25,004 bases of DNA. Source: a virus. Made by a program: the position numbers and the translations under genes. Shown piece by piece: positions 17,453 to 24,030 of this stretch. The first letter of the stretch is position 1; each line of letters begins with the position of its first letter. Below the pieces are notes generated by a model. It was not told the DNA's origin. It was given only the letters and a program-made list of their open reading frames with translations, and did not search any database. The DNA lies in IMG/VR virus record IMGVR_UViG_3300030098_003827, positions 1 through 25,004 of that record. One strand, written 5' to 3'.

Positions 17453-18274
17453 TTAATATTCAACTCCAATATTAAGTACTATCGGGTTAAGATGAACTAG
17501 TTGTTCTTGGTGGTCAATTATTCCACTAATATTTTTTATCGTCATAGTTGTAGCGCTATCAACAGAAACAACATCAGCTGTCCGAGCATTAGAACCTTCG
17601 GTTATCAATACATCTCCAGGTGCAAAAACATCTCGAGGATCTGTTCCTGATGTTGTGATTTGAACTGGATCCGTTGAAGCTGCTTGATGACCAGGTTGAT
17701 TTAAATCTACATCTGTACCAAAATCAAAAGCACCATTGGCTATAGCTGCTACAAAAAAAGTATCATAACCTAAGGGCGCAGATGTGTCTTGTACAACTGA
17801 ACCATCTATAAGTTCACCATTCCACACTACTCCATCACTATTTGCTAACATTACGCTGGGTTGAAAATTACGACCACCCATTTGACCATTTGAATTAAAA
17901 ACAGAATAAGCTATTAAATGGTCTCCATCTGTTATTAAACTTTCATCTAAATTAATTGCACCTAATAAGTAAGGTCTTAACTTTGTTGCAAAAAAAGCAG
18001 TCATAGCACTATGCGCTGTTCTAAAAGGAGATGGACCGAAACCATCTATCGTTCTAGCAAAATACAATATCATATCGTGACTATTACCAGCAGCACTATT
18101 AGTACCCATAATTGTTCCTGATATATTAGATATTCTACACACCCCTTTTGGAAGATGAAATTCCTTCCAGTCAAAAAGAATATCATTGTCACTAAAAGCT
18201 GTTCCTATACTAGCACCAGTGTTAAATCCTGGTTTAACTTCTGCTTGAAAATATTTAGAAAAATGTAAACTCAT
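17453..18274 (-). CDS. Paralogue of the 237-aa protein; probable virion decoration protein, 273 aa
   Basis: A beta-rich, Gly/Thr/Asp-rich protein starting MSLHFSKYFQAEVKPGFNTG, with FSDNDILFDWKEFHLPKG (residues 28-45) and SNISGTIMGTNSA. The same plan (HFxK, DxDILFDWxx, IxGTN, ISVDxxAFDFGTDVDL-like middle, APGDVLI) occurs in the adjacent 237-aa protein, so the two arose by tandem duplication. In the C-terminal third, RDVFAPGDVLITEG then SVDSATTMTIKNISG aligns with NFAPGDVLHDEDD then SVTDDTNIVLAENC of the paralogue. No enzyme motif is seen. Genes of this type sit among virion genes in marine phages, so decoration or fibre-like function is likely but unproven. It begins 9 bases after the 237-aa stop. 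Confidence 0.75.
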   Translation of the reverse strand: MSLHFSKYFQAEVKPGFNTGASIGTAFSDNDILFDWKEFHLPKGVCRISNISGTIMGTNSAAGNSHDMILYFARTIDGFGPSPFRTAHSAMTAFFATKLRPYLLGAINLDESLITDGDHLIAYSVFNSNGQMGGRNFQPSVMLANSDGVVWNGELIDGSVVQDTSAPLGYDTFFVAAIANGAFDFGTDVDLNQPGHQAASTDPVQITTSGTDPRDVFAPGDVLITEGSNARTADVVSVDSATTMTIKNISGIIDHQEQLVHLNPIVLNIGVEY

Positions 18275-18283
18275 GTTTAAGTT

Positions 18284-18997
18284 TTATTCTTCTGATGATA
18301 ATATAAACTGTACAGGGTGTATATTATATAGATCTTTATTTACAGCACTAACGCTAGCACAATTTTCTGCTAATACAATATTTGTATCATCTGTAACACT
18401 TTTAACAGTACCAATAACTAAATCATCTTCATCGTGTAACACATCTCCAGGAGCAAAGTTTACTAAAGCGCCTGTAGTTTTAACTACTAATGCTGTAGTG
18501 TTAGTAGCTGTTTCAGTGCCAACTTGTACTGTTGATCTAAAATCAAAAGCACCTTTTGTTATAGCTGCCATATATAAATCTTGTCCCACTGGTATGTTCA
18601 AACCTGAAACTGTTACTAAATTTAAAACATCTAAATCTCCATCATTAAAAGCGTATGCAGCTTCAGATACATCAAAAAATAATCTACCTGTTAAATTATT
18701 TTTCCATTGGTATAAACTTACACCAGCATTAACAGTGCCTAAACTTGGTGGTGCTTGATCAACACTTATACCTGTGTTAGTCTCTTTAATACCACTGGTA
18801 GCAAATAGTAATTCAAAATCATACATAGTTTGATCTGCACCGTTTGTGCCTCTAACTATAGCTGTTATACCATTTATTTCACCACCTTTAAAGCCGTCAA
18901 CTTTGTGCCAATCAAATAGTATATCCTCATCTGCAAATGCAGCTGTTTGTATGCTAGCGGCTATTGTTGGTATTACTTTTGTAAAATGTTTTGCCAT
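18284..18997 (-). CDS. Paralogue of the 273-aa protein; probable virion decoration protein, 237 aa
   Basis: The product starts MAKHFTKVIPTIAASIQTAA, then FADEDILFDWHKVDGFKGGE, ITAIVRGTNGADQTMYDFEL and DQAPPSLGTVNAG. It aligns along its whole length with the following 273-aa protein, sharing the DxDILFDW block near residue 26 and the APGDVL block near the C-terminus, which indicates duplication. The 273-aa copy has extra length in the middle. The gene follows the holin stop by 6 bases. I recall similar proteins (MAKHFTKVIPTI start, DDxLFDW block) in marine phage structural clusters. The cell location is inferred to be the virion; there is no signal peptide or membrane segment. Confidence 0.75.
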   Translation of the reverse strand: MAKHFTKVIPTIAASIQTAAFADEDILFDWHKVDGFKGGEINGITAIVRGTNGADQTMYDFELLFATSGIKETNTGISVDQAPPSLGTVNAGVSLYQWKNNLTGRLFFDVSEAAYAFNDGDLDVLNLVTVSGLNIPVGQDLYMAAITKGAFDFRSTVQVGTETATNTTALVVKTTGALVNFAPGDVLHDEDDLVIGTVKSVTDDTNIVLAENCASVSAVNKDLYNIHPVQFILSSEE

Positions 18998-19003
18998 AAT
19001 TTT

Positions 19004-19429
19004 TTATTTATTATTTTGTTGTTCTTGATTCTTTTTTGACGATCCGCCGAAAAAGAAATCGACTACCGTATTAACTTTTGCGCTCATTGCGCCAAATATT
19101 GTAGAGATAAAACTTATCTCAAATTCCCCCATGTTTATATCTCCTACCACGAAGAATCTAAACATCATAAAGCTTAATCCAAAGTACGCAACAGTAAATA
19201 ACGTTGCAAGTATCTTTTGAATAATCGCATCGTCTTTGTACATATCCCTAGCGCTCTTTCTGTCTTCGACTTCTTGCTTAAAGGCTTCTTGTTCTGCTTC
19301 AAGTAGTAAGCGCTTAAGAGCAAGCTTTGCTTCATCTCTTTCTTTGTCCGTTGTAATAACCTTGTCAAGTATTCCTTCTGCATTTTCTACTACTGTGCTG
19401 AATAAGCCACCTACTAAATTCTTTATCAT
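19004..19429 (-). CDS. Holin (3TM-type, gene-transfer-release-like), 141 aa
   Basis: Forms the membrane lesion that times lysis. Residues 1-24 are an amphipathic helix (LVGGLFSTVVENAEGILDKV). Residues 28-68 form a charged helix rich in Glu, Lys and Arg, ending EVEDRKSARDMYKDDA. A membrane segment follows at 69-95 (IIQKILATLFTVAYFGLSFM continuing MFRFFVV), and a second hydrophobic region at 100-127 (GEFEISFISTIFGAMSAKVN). The C-terminus is polar and Gln/Asn-rich. This layout, with an RDARxR/SARDMY-like linker before paired membrane helices, matches the holin family of 3TMs. The start overlaps the winged-helix gene by 4 bases (ATGA). No endolysin is visible in the window. Confidence 0.75.
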   Translation of the reverse strand: MIKNLVGGLFSTVVENAEGILDKVITTDKERDEAKLALKRLLLEAEQEAFKQEVEDRKSARDMYKDDAIIQKILATLFTVAYFGLSFMMFRFFVVGDINMGEFEISFISTIFGAMSAKVNTVVDFFFGGSSKKNQEQQNNK

Positions 19430-19866
19430 CTTTCATTATCTTTTATCATATCATCGATAGACTTATTCATGACCTTATCGGTATATGATTTATTATTAAA
19501 AAAAATACTCTTCTCTGATGTTGGTATATCCTCTTCACCTAAGAGTATTCTATAAATTCTACTTATTAAGTGCGAACACTTAAAGGAGGTTTTGAATACA
19601 GAGTATTTGATGGTTGTTCTATTTCTGTGTCTCCACGTTTCTATCCAACCATTCCTCCTTAATTTCTCCCAACGGTTCTTATCCCAACTCATTGTGTAAG
19701 TACCGTCGATAAATTCATTTCTTGTAAAACGCCCCTTGCAATCTAAATATATTAAGAGTTCAAGGTCTGCGTCTGTTAACCCGTAAGTTTTACAGGCCCA
19801 TTTTCTAACGAGCCTGTAATACTTAAGGATTTGTAAATCACGTAAATCGTGACTTGTTAATCTCAT
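19426..19866 (-). CDS. Winged-helix (MarR-like) DNA-binding protein candidate, 146 aa
   Basis: A basic protein with a helix-rich N-terminal part (ILKYYRLVRKWACKTYGLTD), then ADLELLIYLDCKGRFTRNEF at residues 33-52, which resembles the first helices of a winged-helix domain. WDKNRWEKLRRNGWIETWRH (61-80) resembles a recognition helix and the start of the wing, followed by RNRTTIKYSVFKTS as the wing strands. The C-terminal part is helical (CSHLISRIYRILLGEEDIPT). I recall this protein in marine phages near structural genes, where it is sometimes called a MarR-type regulator. It overlaps the holin start by 4 bases. It could act as a late transcription regulator, or be a DNA-binding virion or packaging protein. 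The fold is a reading by eye. Confidence 0.65.
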   Translation of the reverse strand: MRLTSHDLRDLQILKYYRLVRKWACKTYGLTDADLELLIYLDCKGRFTRNEFIDGTYTMSWDKNRWEKLRRNGWIETWRHRNRTTIKYSVFKTSFKCSHLISRIYRILLGEEDIPTSEKSIFFNNKSYTDKVMNKSIDDMIKDNER

Positions 19867-19869
19867 CTA

Positions 19870-20286
19870 TTATGATAATGCAGCAGCAATAGTAATTGCT
19901 CCACAAGATGTAATATCAGAAACTAAAGTTTTTGCTGCTACAGTTTCATCTGCTCCAGCCGTTGACGTTAAGTATGTAGTTGTAACGTCGTCAGCGACAA
20001 CAATAAATCCATCATTATGTGGGTAACCATTAGCAGCTTGAACTAATGCTCGCATAACCTCTTCTGCTTTACCTTGAGTTATATTTATAACAACGGTATC
20101 AGCAATAACAACTTCGTTGTCACCATCTGAAGATGTGTTATATACACTATCAAAAGAGATAGTTATAGCTGTATCCGAACTAGGATTCATTGATCTAATT
20201 TGTCTAACTGGTAAACATAGTGAATCATCGATACCATCATCCGCATCTTGATCAGCTTGTGTTCTGAAATAAAAATATCTGTCCAT
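19870..20286 (-). CDS. Paralogue of the 136-aa protein; probable structural protein, 138 aa
   Basis: The product starts MDRYFYFRTQADQDADDGID, then DSLCLPVRQIRSMNPSSDTA, with an EEVMRALVQAANGYPHNDGF block (residues 75-94) and DITSCGAITIAAALS at the C-terminus. Each of these has a counterpart in the neighbouring 136-aa protein (KYLYIRTEADED, SIALPASRIVAIAPSSD, KEVAARIIQAINGGPHDDGW, NITSVGAITIAGANS). The two are therefore a tandem duplicate pair with a shared beta-helix-beta layout. It begins 27 bases after the stop of the first copy, behind an AT-only leader, and ends 3 bases before the winged-helix gene. A role on the virion is inferred from location and recurrent occurrence in marine phage late clusters; no motif proves it. 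Confidence 0.75.
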   Translation of the reverse strand: MDRYFYFRTQADQDADDGIDDSLCLPVRQIRSMNPSSDTAITISFDSVYNTSSDGDNEVVIADTVVINITQGKAEEVMRALVQAANGYPHNDGFIVVADDVTTTYLTSTAGADETVAAKTLVSDITSCGAITIAAALS

Positions 20287-20313
20287 TTTTCAATTTTTTT
20301 ATAATTAATAATT

Positions 20314-20724
20314 TTAAGAATTAGCTCCTGCTATAGTTATAGCACCAACACTAGTAATATTAGGATGTATATATACAGCATCTCTTGTGCTAGCATCAAA
20401 ATCTGTAGTAGTATCATCTGCCACAACAATCCAACCATCATCGTGTGGTCCTCCATTTATAGCTTGAATGATTCTAGCTGCAACTTCTTTGTGTCTATGA
20501 GTTGTTACATTTAACACTATACTATCTTTTAAAACTAACTCATCGTCTCCAGATGTAAACATATTGTTTACACTTTCAAACCAAATAGTTAGAGCAGAAT
20601 CAGATGAAGGCGCTATTGCAACTATTCTACTTGCTGGTAGAGCAATCGATCTCGCAGCGTCATCATCATCATCTTCGTCAGCTTCTGTTCTAATGTACAA
20701 ATACTTTTCGTATGAATTTTTCAT
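20314..20724 (-). CDS. Paralogue of the 138-aa protein; probable structural protein, 136 aa
   Basis: An acidic protein starting MKNSYEKYLYIRTEADEDDD, with a run of Asp at residues 17-22, PASRIVAIAPSSDSALTIWF, a KEVAARIIQAINGGPHDDGW helix block and an ITSVGAITIAGANS end. It shares the whole layout with the 138-aa protein that follows it. It is the first gene after the groES end and after a 119-base gap. No enzyme, membrane or signal features are visible. The pair probably contributes trimeric or other repeated decoration elements, but that is an inference. Confidence 0.75.
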   Translation of the reverse strand: MKNSYEKYLYIRTEADEDDDDDAARSIALPASRIVAIAPSSDSALTIWFESVNNMFTSGDDELVLKDSIVLNVTTHRHKEVAARIIQAINGGPHDDGWIVVADDTTTDFDASTRDAVYIHPNITSVGAITIAGANS

Positions 20725-20843
20725 GTTAACTTATTTTATGTGATTAATAACTAATTGTTTTAGATTCCAAGTTTCTTGTTTATGGTTTACAGTTTATGTA
20801 TAATCTACTTTAATAGATATTACATGCTTTTTATAAATAGTAA
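20725..20843 (-). other. Intergenic spacer between groES and the 136-aa gene
   Basis: This 119-base AT-rich spacer is one of the longest in the window. It holds no open frame of more than a few codons. The only visible structure is a weak 5-bp hairpin (ATCTA at 20803-20807 with TAGAT at 20814-20818) without a following T-run. A promoter for the downstream genes could sit here, but I see no convincing -35/-10 or Bacteroidota -33/-7 pair. Confidence 0.4.
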
Positions 20844-21101
20844 CTATTCTACTAGCACTATATCCCTCATACGTATAACTCTATATAGTTCATCGTTATA
20901 AGCTATATCATGTCCAGCTACAGCATCGTAATATATAACATCACCTTCTTTTACTATTTCAACCATATTACCAACAGATACTATGTTTGCTTTTCTATAT
21001 CTATTTGTCTCGTCTGTTTCTTCTGTTAGAATTAAACCACTAACTTTTTTTGGACCTTCCTTTATTATATCCACTATAACGTAGTCATTAATTGCTCGCA
21101 T
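20844..21101 (-). CDS. groES: Phage co-chaperonin GroES, 85 aa
   Basis: The lid of the GroEL cage. It starts MRAINDYVIVDIIKEGPKKV (the usual RPLxDRVxVK-like strand), then SGLILTEE (21-28), which is the mobile-loop motif equivalent to GGIVLT that docks on GroEL. KANIVSVGNMVEIVKEGDVI (37-56) matches the GxVxAVG and VGDxV core strands. AGHDIAYNDELYRVIRMRDI (62-81) matches the last strands with the DILA-like end. At 85 aa it is shorter than the E. coli protein (97); the missing part is the stretch between GN and EGD that forms the roof hairpin in bacterial GroES. The gene starts inside the end of groEL, overlapping by 14 bases, so its translation is probably coupled to groEL. Recognition is confident. 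Confidence 0.88.
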   Translation of the reverse strand: MRAINDYVIVDIIKEGPKKVSGLILTEETDETNRYRKANIVSVGNMVEIVKEGDVIYYDAVAGHDIAYNDELYRVIRMRDIVLVE

Positions 21102-22656
21102 TTTCTAATCTTATATTTGAAATTACACAATCTGCTGACATAACAGTTAAGGCTACACTTACAGCATTTTTAAGTGCAGATTTAGTTACAAGTACTGGAT
21201 CAATAATACCTTCTTTAACCATGTTAGGAAAAGTATTATTAACAACATTACAACCATAACCTTCTTTTAAATTACTTGGATTCATCATTAATCCAGCATT
21301 ATTCATTATAGTTTCATATGGAGATGTTAAGGCATTTAACAATACCTTACCGGCTGGTCCGGTCGAAATTTTTTGAGAAGCATTGAGAAGAGCAACACCA
21401 CCACCTGGGACGATACCTTCTTGTAATGCCGCTTTCGTAGCGTAGATTGCATCTTCAACTCTATCTTTCTTCTCTTTTAATTCTACTTTAGAACCAGCAC
21501 CTACCTTAATTATACCAACACTACCAGATAACATAGCTAATCTATCCTCTAATTTCTTTTTAATAAAACCATTCTTCTCATTAGCTAGCTTTTTATTTAA
21601 CTCATCTATTCTACCTTCAATACCTTCAGTCATTCCTTCTAAAGTTAAAACAGTATTTTTATCATTAGTCACAGAAAACTCAGCTTCACCTAAATGCTCT
21701 GGCTTCATAAGATCTAAATCATCTCCTAGTTCTTCGTTTAATACTGTTGCCCCGGTTAATATAGCTAAATCTTCTAATGCATCTTTTCTCGTTGGTCCAA
21801 ATCCAGGAGTATCAATTATATTTATTTTGATATTACCCTTAACTTTGTTCATTAATAAAGCTGATTTTACAGATTGAGCTACTGGGGCTACTATAAGTAA
21901 AGATCTATTATTTTTAATAACATGTTCTAGTATAGATTGTATTTTTCTAATGTTCGGTATCTCTGAAGCTACTGTTAGTACTAGTGGATTATCTAATTCA
22001 CATATATACTTTTCGGTATTAGTTACAAAATGTGGTGATGTTAATCCACAATCAACTTGTACACCATCTACTACTTCAACGTAGGTATCTTCAGTTGGTG
22101 ATTCTTCCATTAACACTACACCTTGCTTACCTACTTTATCATATGCTTCAGCTATAATAGCACCAAGCTCTTCATCGTTATTACATGATATAGAGCTAAC
22201 GGATTTAAGCATATCACCTTCTACATCTATTGATATGTTATTTAAGTAGCTAATGACACTATCTAGTGTTTCATTTACTCCATCTTTAATTTCTCTGATT
22301 GTAAGACCATCTGCGACCGCAGTGTCTATTTGCTTGATTAATGCTTCAGCTAAAACTGTAGCAGTTGTTGTGCCATCACCAGCTTCTTTAACTGTATTTT
22401 TAGCAGCTTCTTTTATTAGGGTTGCACCCATGTTCTCAACCGGATCTAACAAGACTACGCTCTCTGCAACGGTTACACCATCTTTTGTTATGACCGGTTT
22501 GCCACGACCGTCTTCGTAGATAACACATTTACCTGACGCTCCCAATGTGGATTTAACGGCTTGGGCTAATTTATTTACTCCGTTTATTACTTTGTCTTTG
22601 GCTTCACCTCCAAACGCGAGGTCCTTCACCAATTCACTTGGTAAGTTATATTCCAT
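21088..22656 (-). CDS. groEL: Phage chaperonin GroEL, 522 aa
   Basis: An ATP-driven folding cage. The equatorial domain is intact: NGVNKLAQAVKSTLGASG (25-42), VITKDGVTVAESV (55-67) and AGDGTTTATVLAEAL (92-106), whose D94 corresponds to catalytic D87 of E. coli. KDRVEDAIYATKAALQEGIV (397-416) contains D402, matching D398 needed for hydrolysis, followed by the PGGGVALL turn. The apical domain (about 195-380) is recognisable by DCGLTSPHFVTN and PGFGPTRKDALEDLAILTG. In the substrate/GroES groove E. coli Y199, Y203 and L234 appear as Leu, His and Gln by hand alignment. The protein ends NIRLENASN with no Gly-Gly-Met tail and has about 7 extra N-terminal residues. Upstream is an AT-only leader and the metallopeptidase-like gene; downstream groES overlaps. 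It is likely functional. Confidence 0.95.
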   Translation of the reverse strand: MEYNLPSELVKDLAFGGEAKDKVINGVNKLAQAVKSTLGASGKCVIYEDGRGKPVITKDGVTVAESVVLLDPVENMGATLIKEAAKNTVKEAGDGTTTATVLAEALIKQIDTAVADGLTIREIKDGVNETLDSVISYLNNISIDVEGDMLKSVSSISCNNDEELGAIIAEAYDKVGKQGVVLMEESPTEDTYVEVVDGVQVDCGLTSPHFVTNTEKYICELDNPLVLTVASEIPNIRKIQSILEHVIKNNRSLLIVAPVAQSVKSALLMNKVKGNIKINIIDTPGFGPTRKDALEDLAILTGATVLNEELGDDLDLMKPEHLGEAEFSVTNDKNTVLTLEGMTEGIEGRIDELNKKLANEKNGFIKKKLEDRLAMLSGSVGIIKVGAGSKVELKEKKDRVEDAIYATKAALQEGIVPGGGVALLNASQKISTGPAGKVLLNALTSPYETIMNNAGLMMNPSNLKEGYGCNVVNNTFPNMVKEGIIDPVLVTKSALKNAVSVALTVMSADCVISNIRLENASN

Positions 22657-22702
22657 AATATATTTTATTTTATTTAATTAAATTAATTGTAGATTTAAAG
22701 TT

Positions 22703-23071
22703 CTACTTCTTTTCAGCTTTTATAGCTTCTGCTTCCCATGGATGGTTAGGGTGACCTTCCGGCCACCTACCATTTGGTCCATCTATAACATCAACCCCAT
22801 CTTCTTTTTTCCTAAAATAGATCTTATCTTCCCACATGACCCAATTATCTCCATAATCAGCTCTACCTTCTTCCATCTGCTTTATATGAGCCATCTCATG
22901 TTTAACAACTCTATTAAACAACTTGCTGTTAGGTTTAATTCCTGGTTGCATAGATATAGTACCATCATTATTAGCTTCTGCTATAGTATCTTTATCTAGT
23001 GGTGTTGAAATTAAATCAACATTACCAGAATGCTTAAAACCTCTCCTCTCATTTCCAAGTTTAAAAGCCAT
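22703..23071 (-). CDS. HExxH putative zinc metallopeptidase, 122 aa
   Basis: A small protein starting MAFKLGNERRGFKHSGNVDL. Residues 55-64 read VVKHEMAHIK, giving the HExxH zinc motif H58-E59-x-x-H62 in a helix; a third ligand could be one of the acidic residues in YGDNWVMWED or PWEAEAIKAE. I choose ATG at 23071, one base after the TAA of the upstream gene. A frame-consistent ATG at 23167 would add 32 residues that overlap the upstream gene and do not resemble the family start. I recall similar MAFKLGxE...RHEMxH proteins in marine phages. The substrate is unknown; head maturation or peptidoglycan-related roles are possible guesses. It is followed by groEL after 46 bases. Confidence 0.75.
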   Translation of the reverse strand: MAFKLGNERRGFKHSGNVDLISTPLDKDTIAEANNDGTISMQPGIKPNSKLFNRVVKHEMAHIKQMEEGRADYGDNWVMWEDKIYFRKKEDGVDVIDGPNGRWPEGHPNHPWEAEAIKAEKK

Positions 23072-23072
23072 A

Positions 23073-23363
23073 TTATTTGTCTTTAAACTTATCGTATATT
23101 GCTTTACCGGCTTTATAAATTCTACCAGTTTTACCTCCTCCGAAAGGAACTTTAAGTTTTTTAACATTTGGATTACTAGTAAACATTTTCCCTATTAATG
23201 ATTTATCATCATAATTTGTACGTTCTTCAATATCTTTAGTCGCGTATTCTCCATTTAATTCATATGGAGTAGAATACTTTTTACCCATATCATATGGAGA
23301 TTCCGATCTTTTATCAGCAAATATTTTACTAAATCCTTTTTTAGGTGGGTTGAAATAAGGCAT
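23073..23363 (-). CDS. Small basic protein of unknown function, 96 aa
   Basis: The product starts MPYFNPPKKGFSKIFADKRS, is rich in Lys, Tyr, Gly and Asp, and ends with a Gly/Lys-rich stretch (VPFGGGKTGRIYKAGKAIYD). The GGGKTG sequence at about residues 74-79 is not in a P-loop context because there is no preceding strand or downstream Walker B. It ends one base before the start of the HExxH gene and begins 8 bases after the 97-aa gene. I do not recognise a family with known function. A minor virion protein is possible from the surroundings. Confidence 0.65.
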   Translation of the reverse strand: MPYFNPPKKGFSKIFADKRSESPYDMGKKYSTPYELNGEYATKDIEERTNYDDKSLIGKMFTSNPNVKKLKVPFGGGKTGRIYKAGKAIYDKFKDK

Positions 23364-23371
23364 ATTGTTTA

Positions 23372-23665
23372 TTATTTAAAAGTTTTGACCACTTTTGGTC
23401 CTTTGATATATTCTAATTTTTTGGAAAAATGCTCAACACTACCCTCGATCGCAGCTTCAGCTCCTTCTAATGTTTCTCTTCTAGTAACATCCACCCATCT
23501 TTCTTCATCGTTTGAGTCATTTACCTCTGTTTGGTAATACCCATTTGGTAGTTGTGTTATTCTCCAGTTCTTTTTAGTAGCTAAATGTTTCCATTGCTCT
23601 ATTGTTTTCTCTGAAATTTTCGGTTCTGTAGTACTCGTAGTACTTTTATAGTATAAATAAGTCAT
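23372..23665 (-). CDS. Small protein of unknown function, 97 aa
   Basis: The product has a polar Ser/Thr-rich start, then NWRITQLPNGYYQTEV (residues 34-49), a strand-turn-strand pattern, and ERWVDVTRRETLEGAEAAIE (55-74) leading to a helical end with KKLEYIKGPKVVKTFK. The WxxxxLPNGYYQxE and DVTRRETxExAExAID pattern looks like a small conserved phage family that I cannot name. It sits in the small-gene run between the lysine-rich protein and the 96-aa protein. No catalytic or membrane features are seen. Confidence 0.65.
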   Translation of the reverse strand: MTYLYYKSTTSTTEPKISEKTIEQWKHLATKKNWRITQLPNGYYQTEVNDSNDEERWVDVTRRETLEGAEAAIEGSVEHFSKKLEYIKGPKVVKTFK

Positions 23666-23698
23666 TGGTTTTGTTTTTATTGGTTATTAATTTGTTTT

Positions 23699-24025
23699 TT
23701 AGTATTTTCGGTTATCAATTCTTGCTCCTCTATACTGTCCAGCAGCAGATTTATAATGATCTGGAGTGCTCCAGTTAAGGTCTTTGGTTGATTCACCGGT
23801 ATTAATATCGTTAGTAATGTTTATATTAATCGATATTGTCTCATTTTGTTTATTATTATTAAGTTTCTTACTCTTAACTTTCTTTTTTACTGCGGCTTTT
23901 ACTTTCTTCTTTACTTTCTTTTCTAACCCCTTCTTCATAAGAGCTAACTTCTTTTTTCTAAGCTCCTCTTTAGTGAGACGTTTCTTTTTCCTCTTTATCC
24001 TACTTCTTTTTAATTTAAAAGCCAT
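23699..24025 (-). CDS. Lysine-rich protein, possibly DNA-binding, 108 aa
   Basis: Residues 2-56 are extremely basic (KLKRSRIKRKKKRLTKEELR, then repeats of KKxKKVKxAVKKK), followed by Asn-rich NNNKQNETISININITND and a C-terminal WSTPDHYKSAAGQYRGARID. The basic half resembles nucleic-acid-condensing or internal head proteins. The start MAFKL is shared with the HExxH protein. It starts 5 bases after the stop of the 134-aa gene. The antisense frame is open only because Lys codons read as Phe on the other strand. Function unknown; a DNA-binding or internal virion role is suggested by composition only. Confidence 0.65.
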   Translation of the reverse strand: MAFKLKRSRIKRKKKRLTKEELRKKKLALMKKGLEKKVKKKVKAAVKKKVKSKKLNNNKQNETISININITNDINTGESTKDLNWSTPDHYKSAAGQYRGARIDNRKY

Positions 24026-24030
24026 ATATA

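Noticed and set aside
18273-18758. Plus-strand 161-aa frame
   Set aside because: Opposite the 237-aa gene, which has a paralogue and coupled neighbours; Ser/Thr-rich shadow of the coding strand.
22253-22519. Plus-strand 88-aa frame
   Set aside because: Antisense to the conserved ATPase region of groEL.
22689-22706. Hairpin GTAGA...TCTAC after the HExxH gene as a terminator
   Set aside because: Only 5 AT-rich pairs with a long loop and no clean T-run.
23127-23145. GGGKTG in the 96-aa protein as a Walker A P-loop
   Set aside because: No preceding hydrophobic strand, no Walker B and too short a protein for an NTPase fold.
23072-23167. Longer start for the HExxH gene (ATG at 23167)
   Set aside because: It would overlap the upstream gene by 95 bases; the MAFKL start one base after the TAA is better placed and matches the family start I recall.
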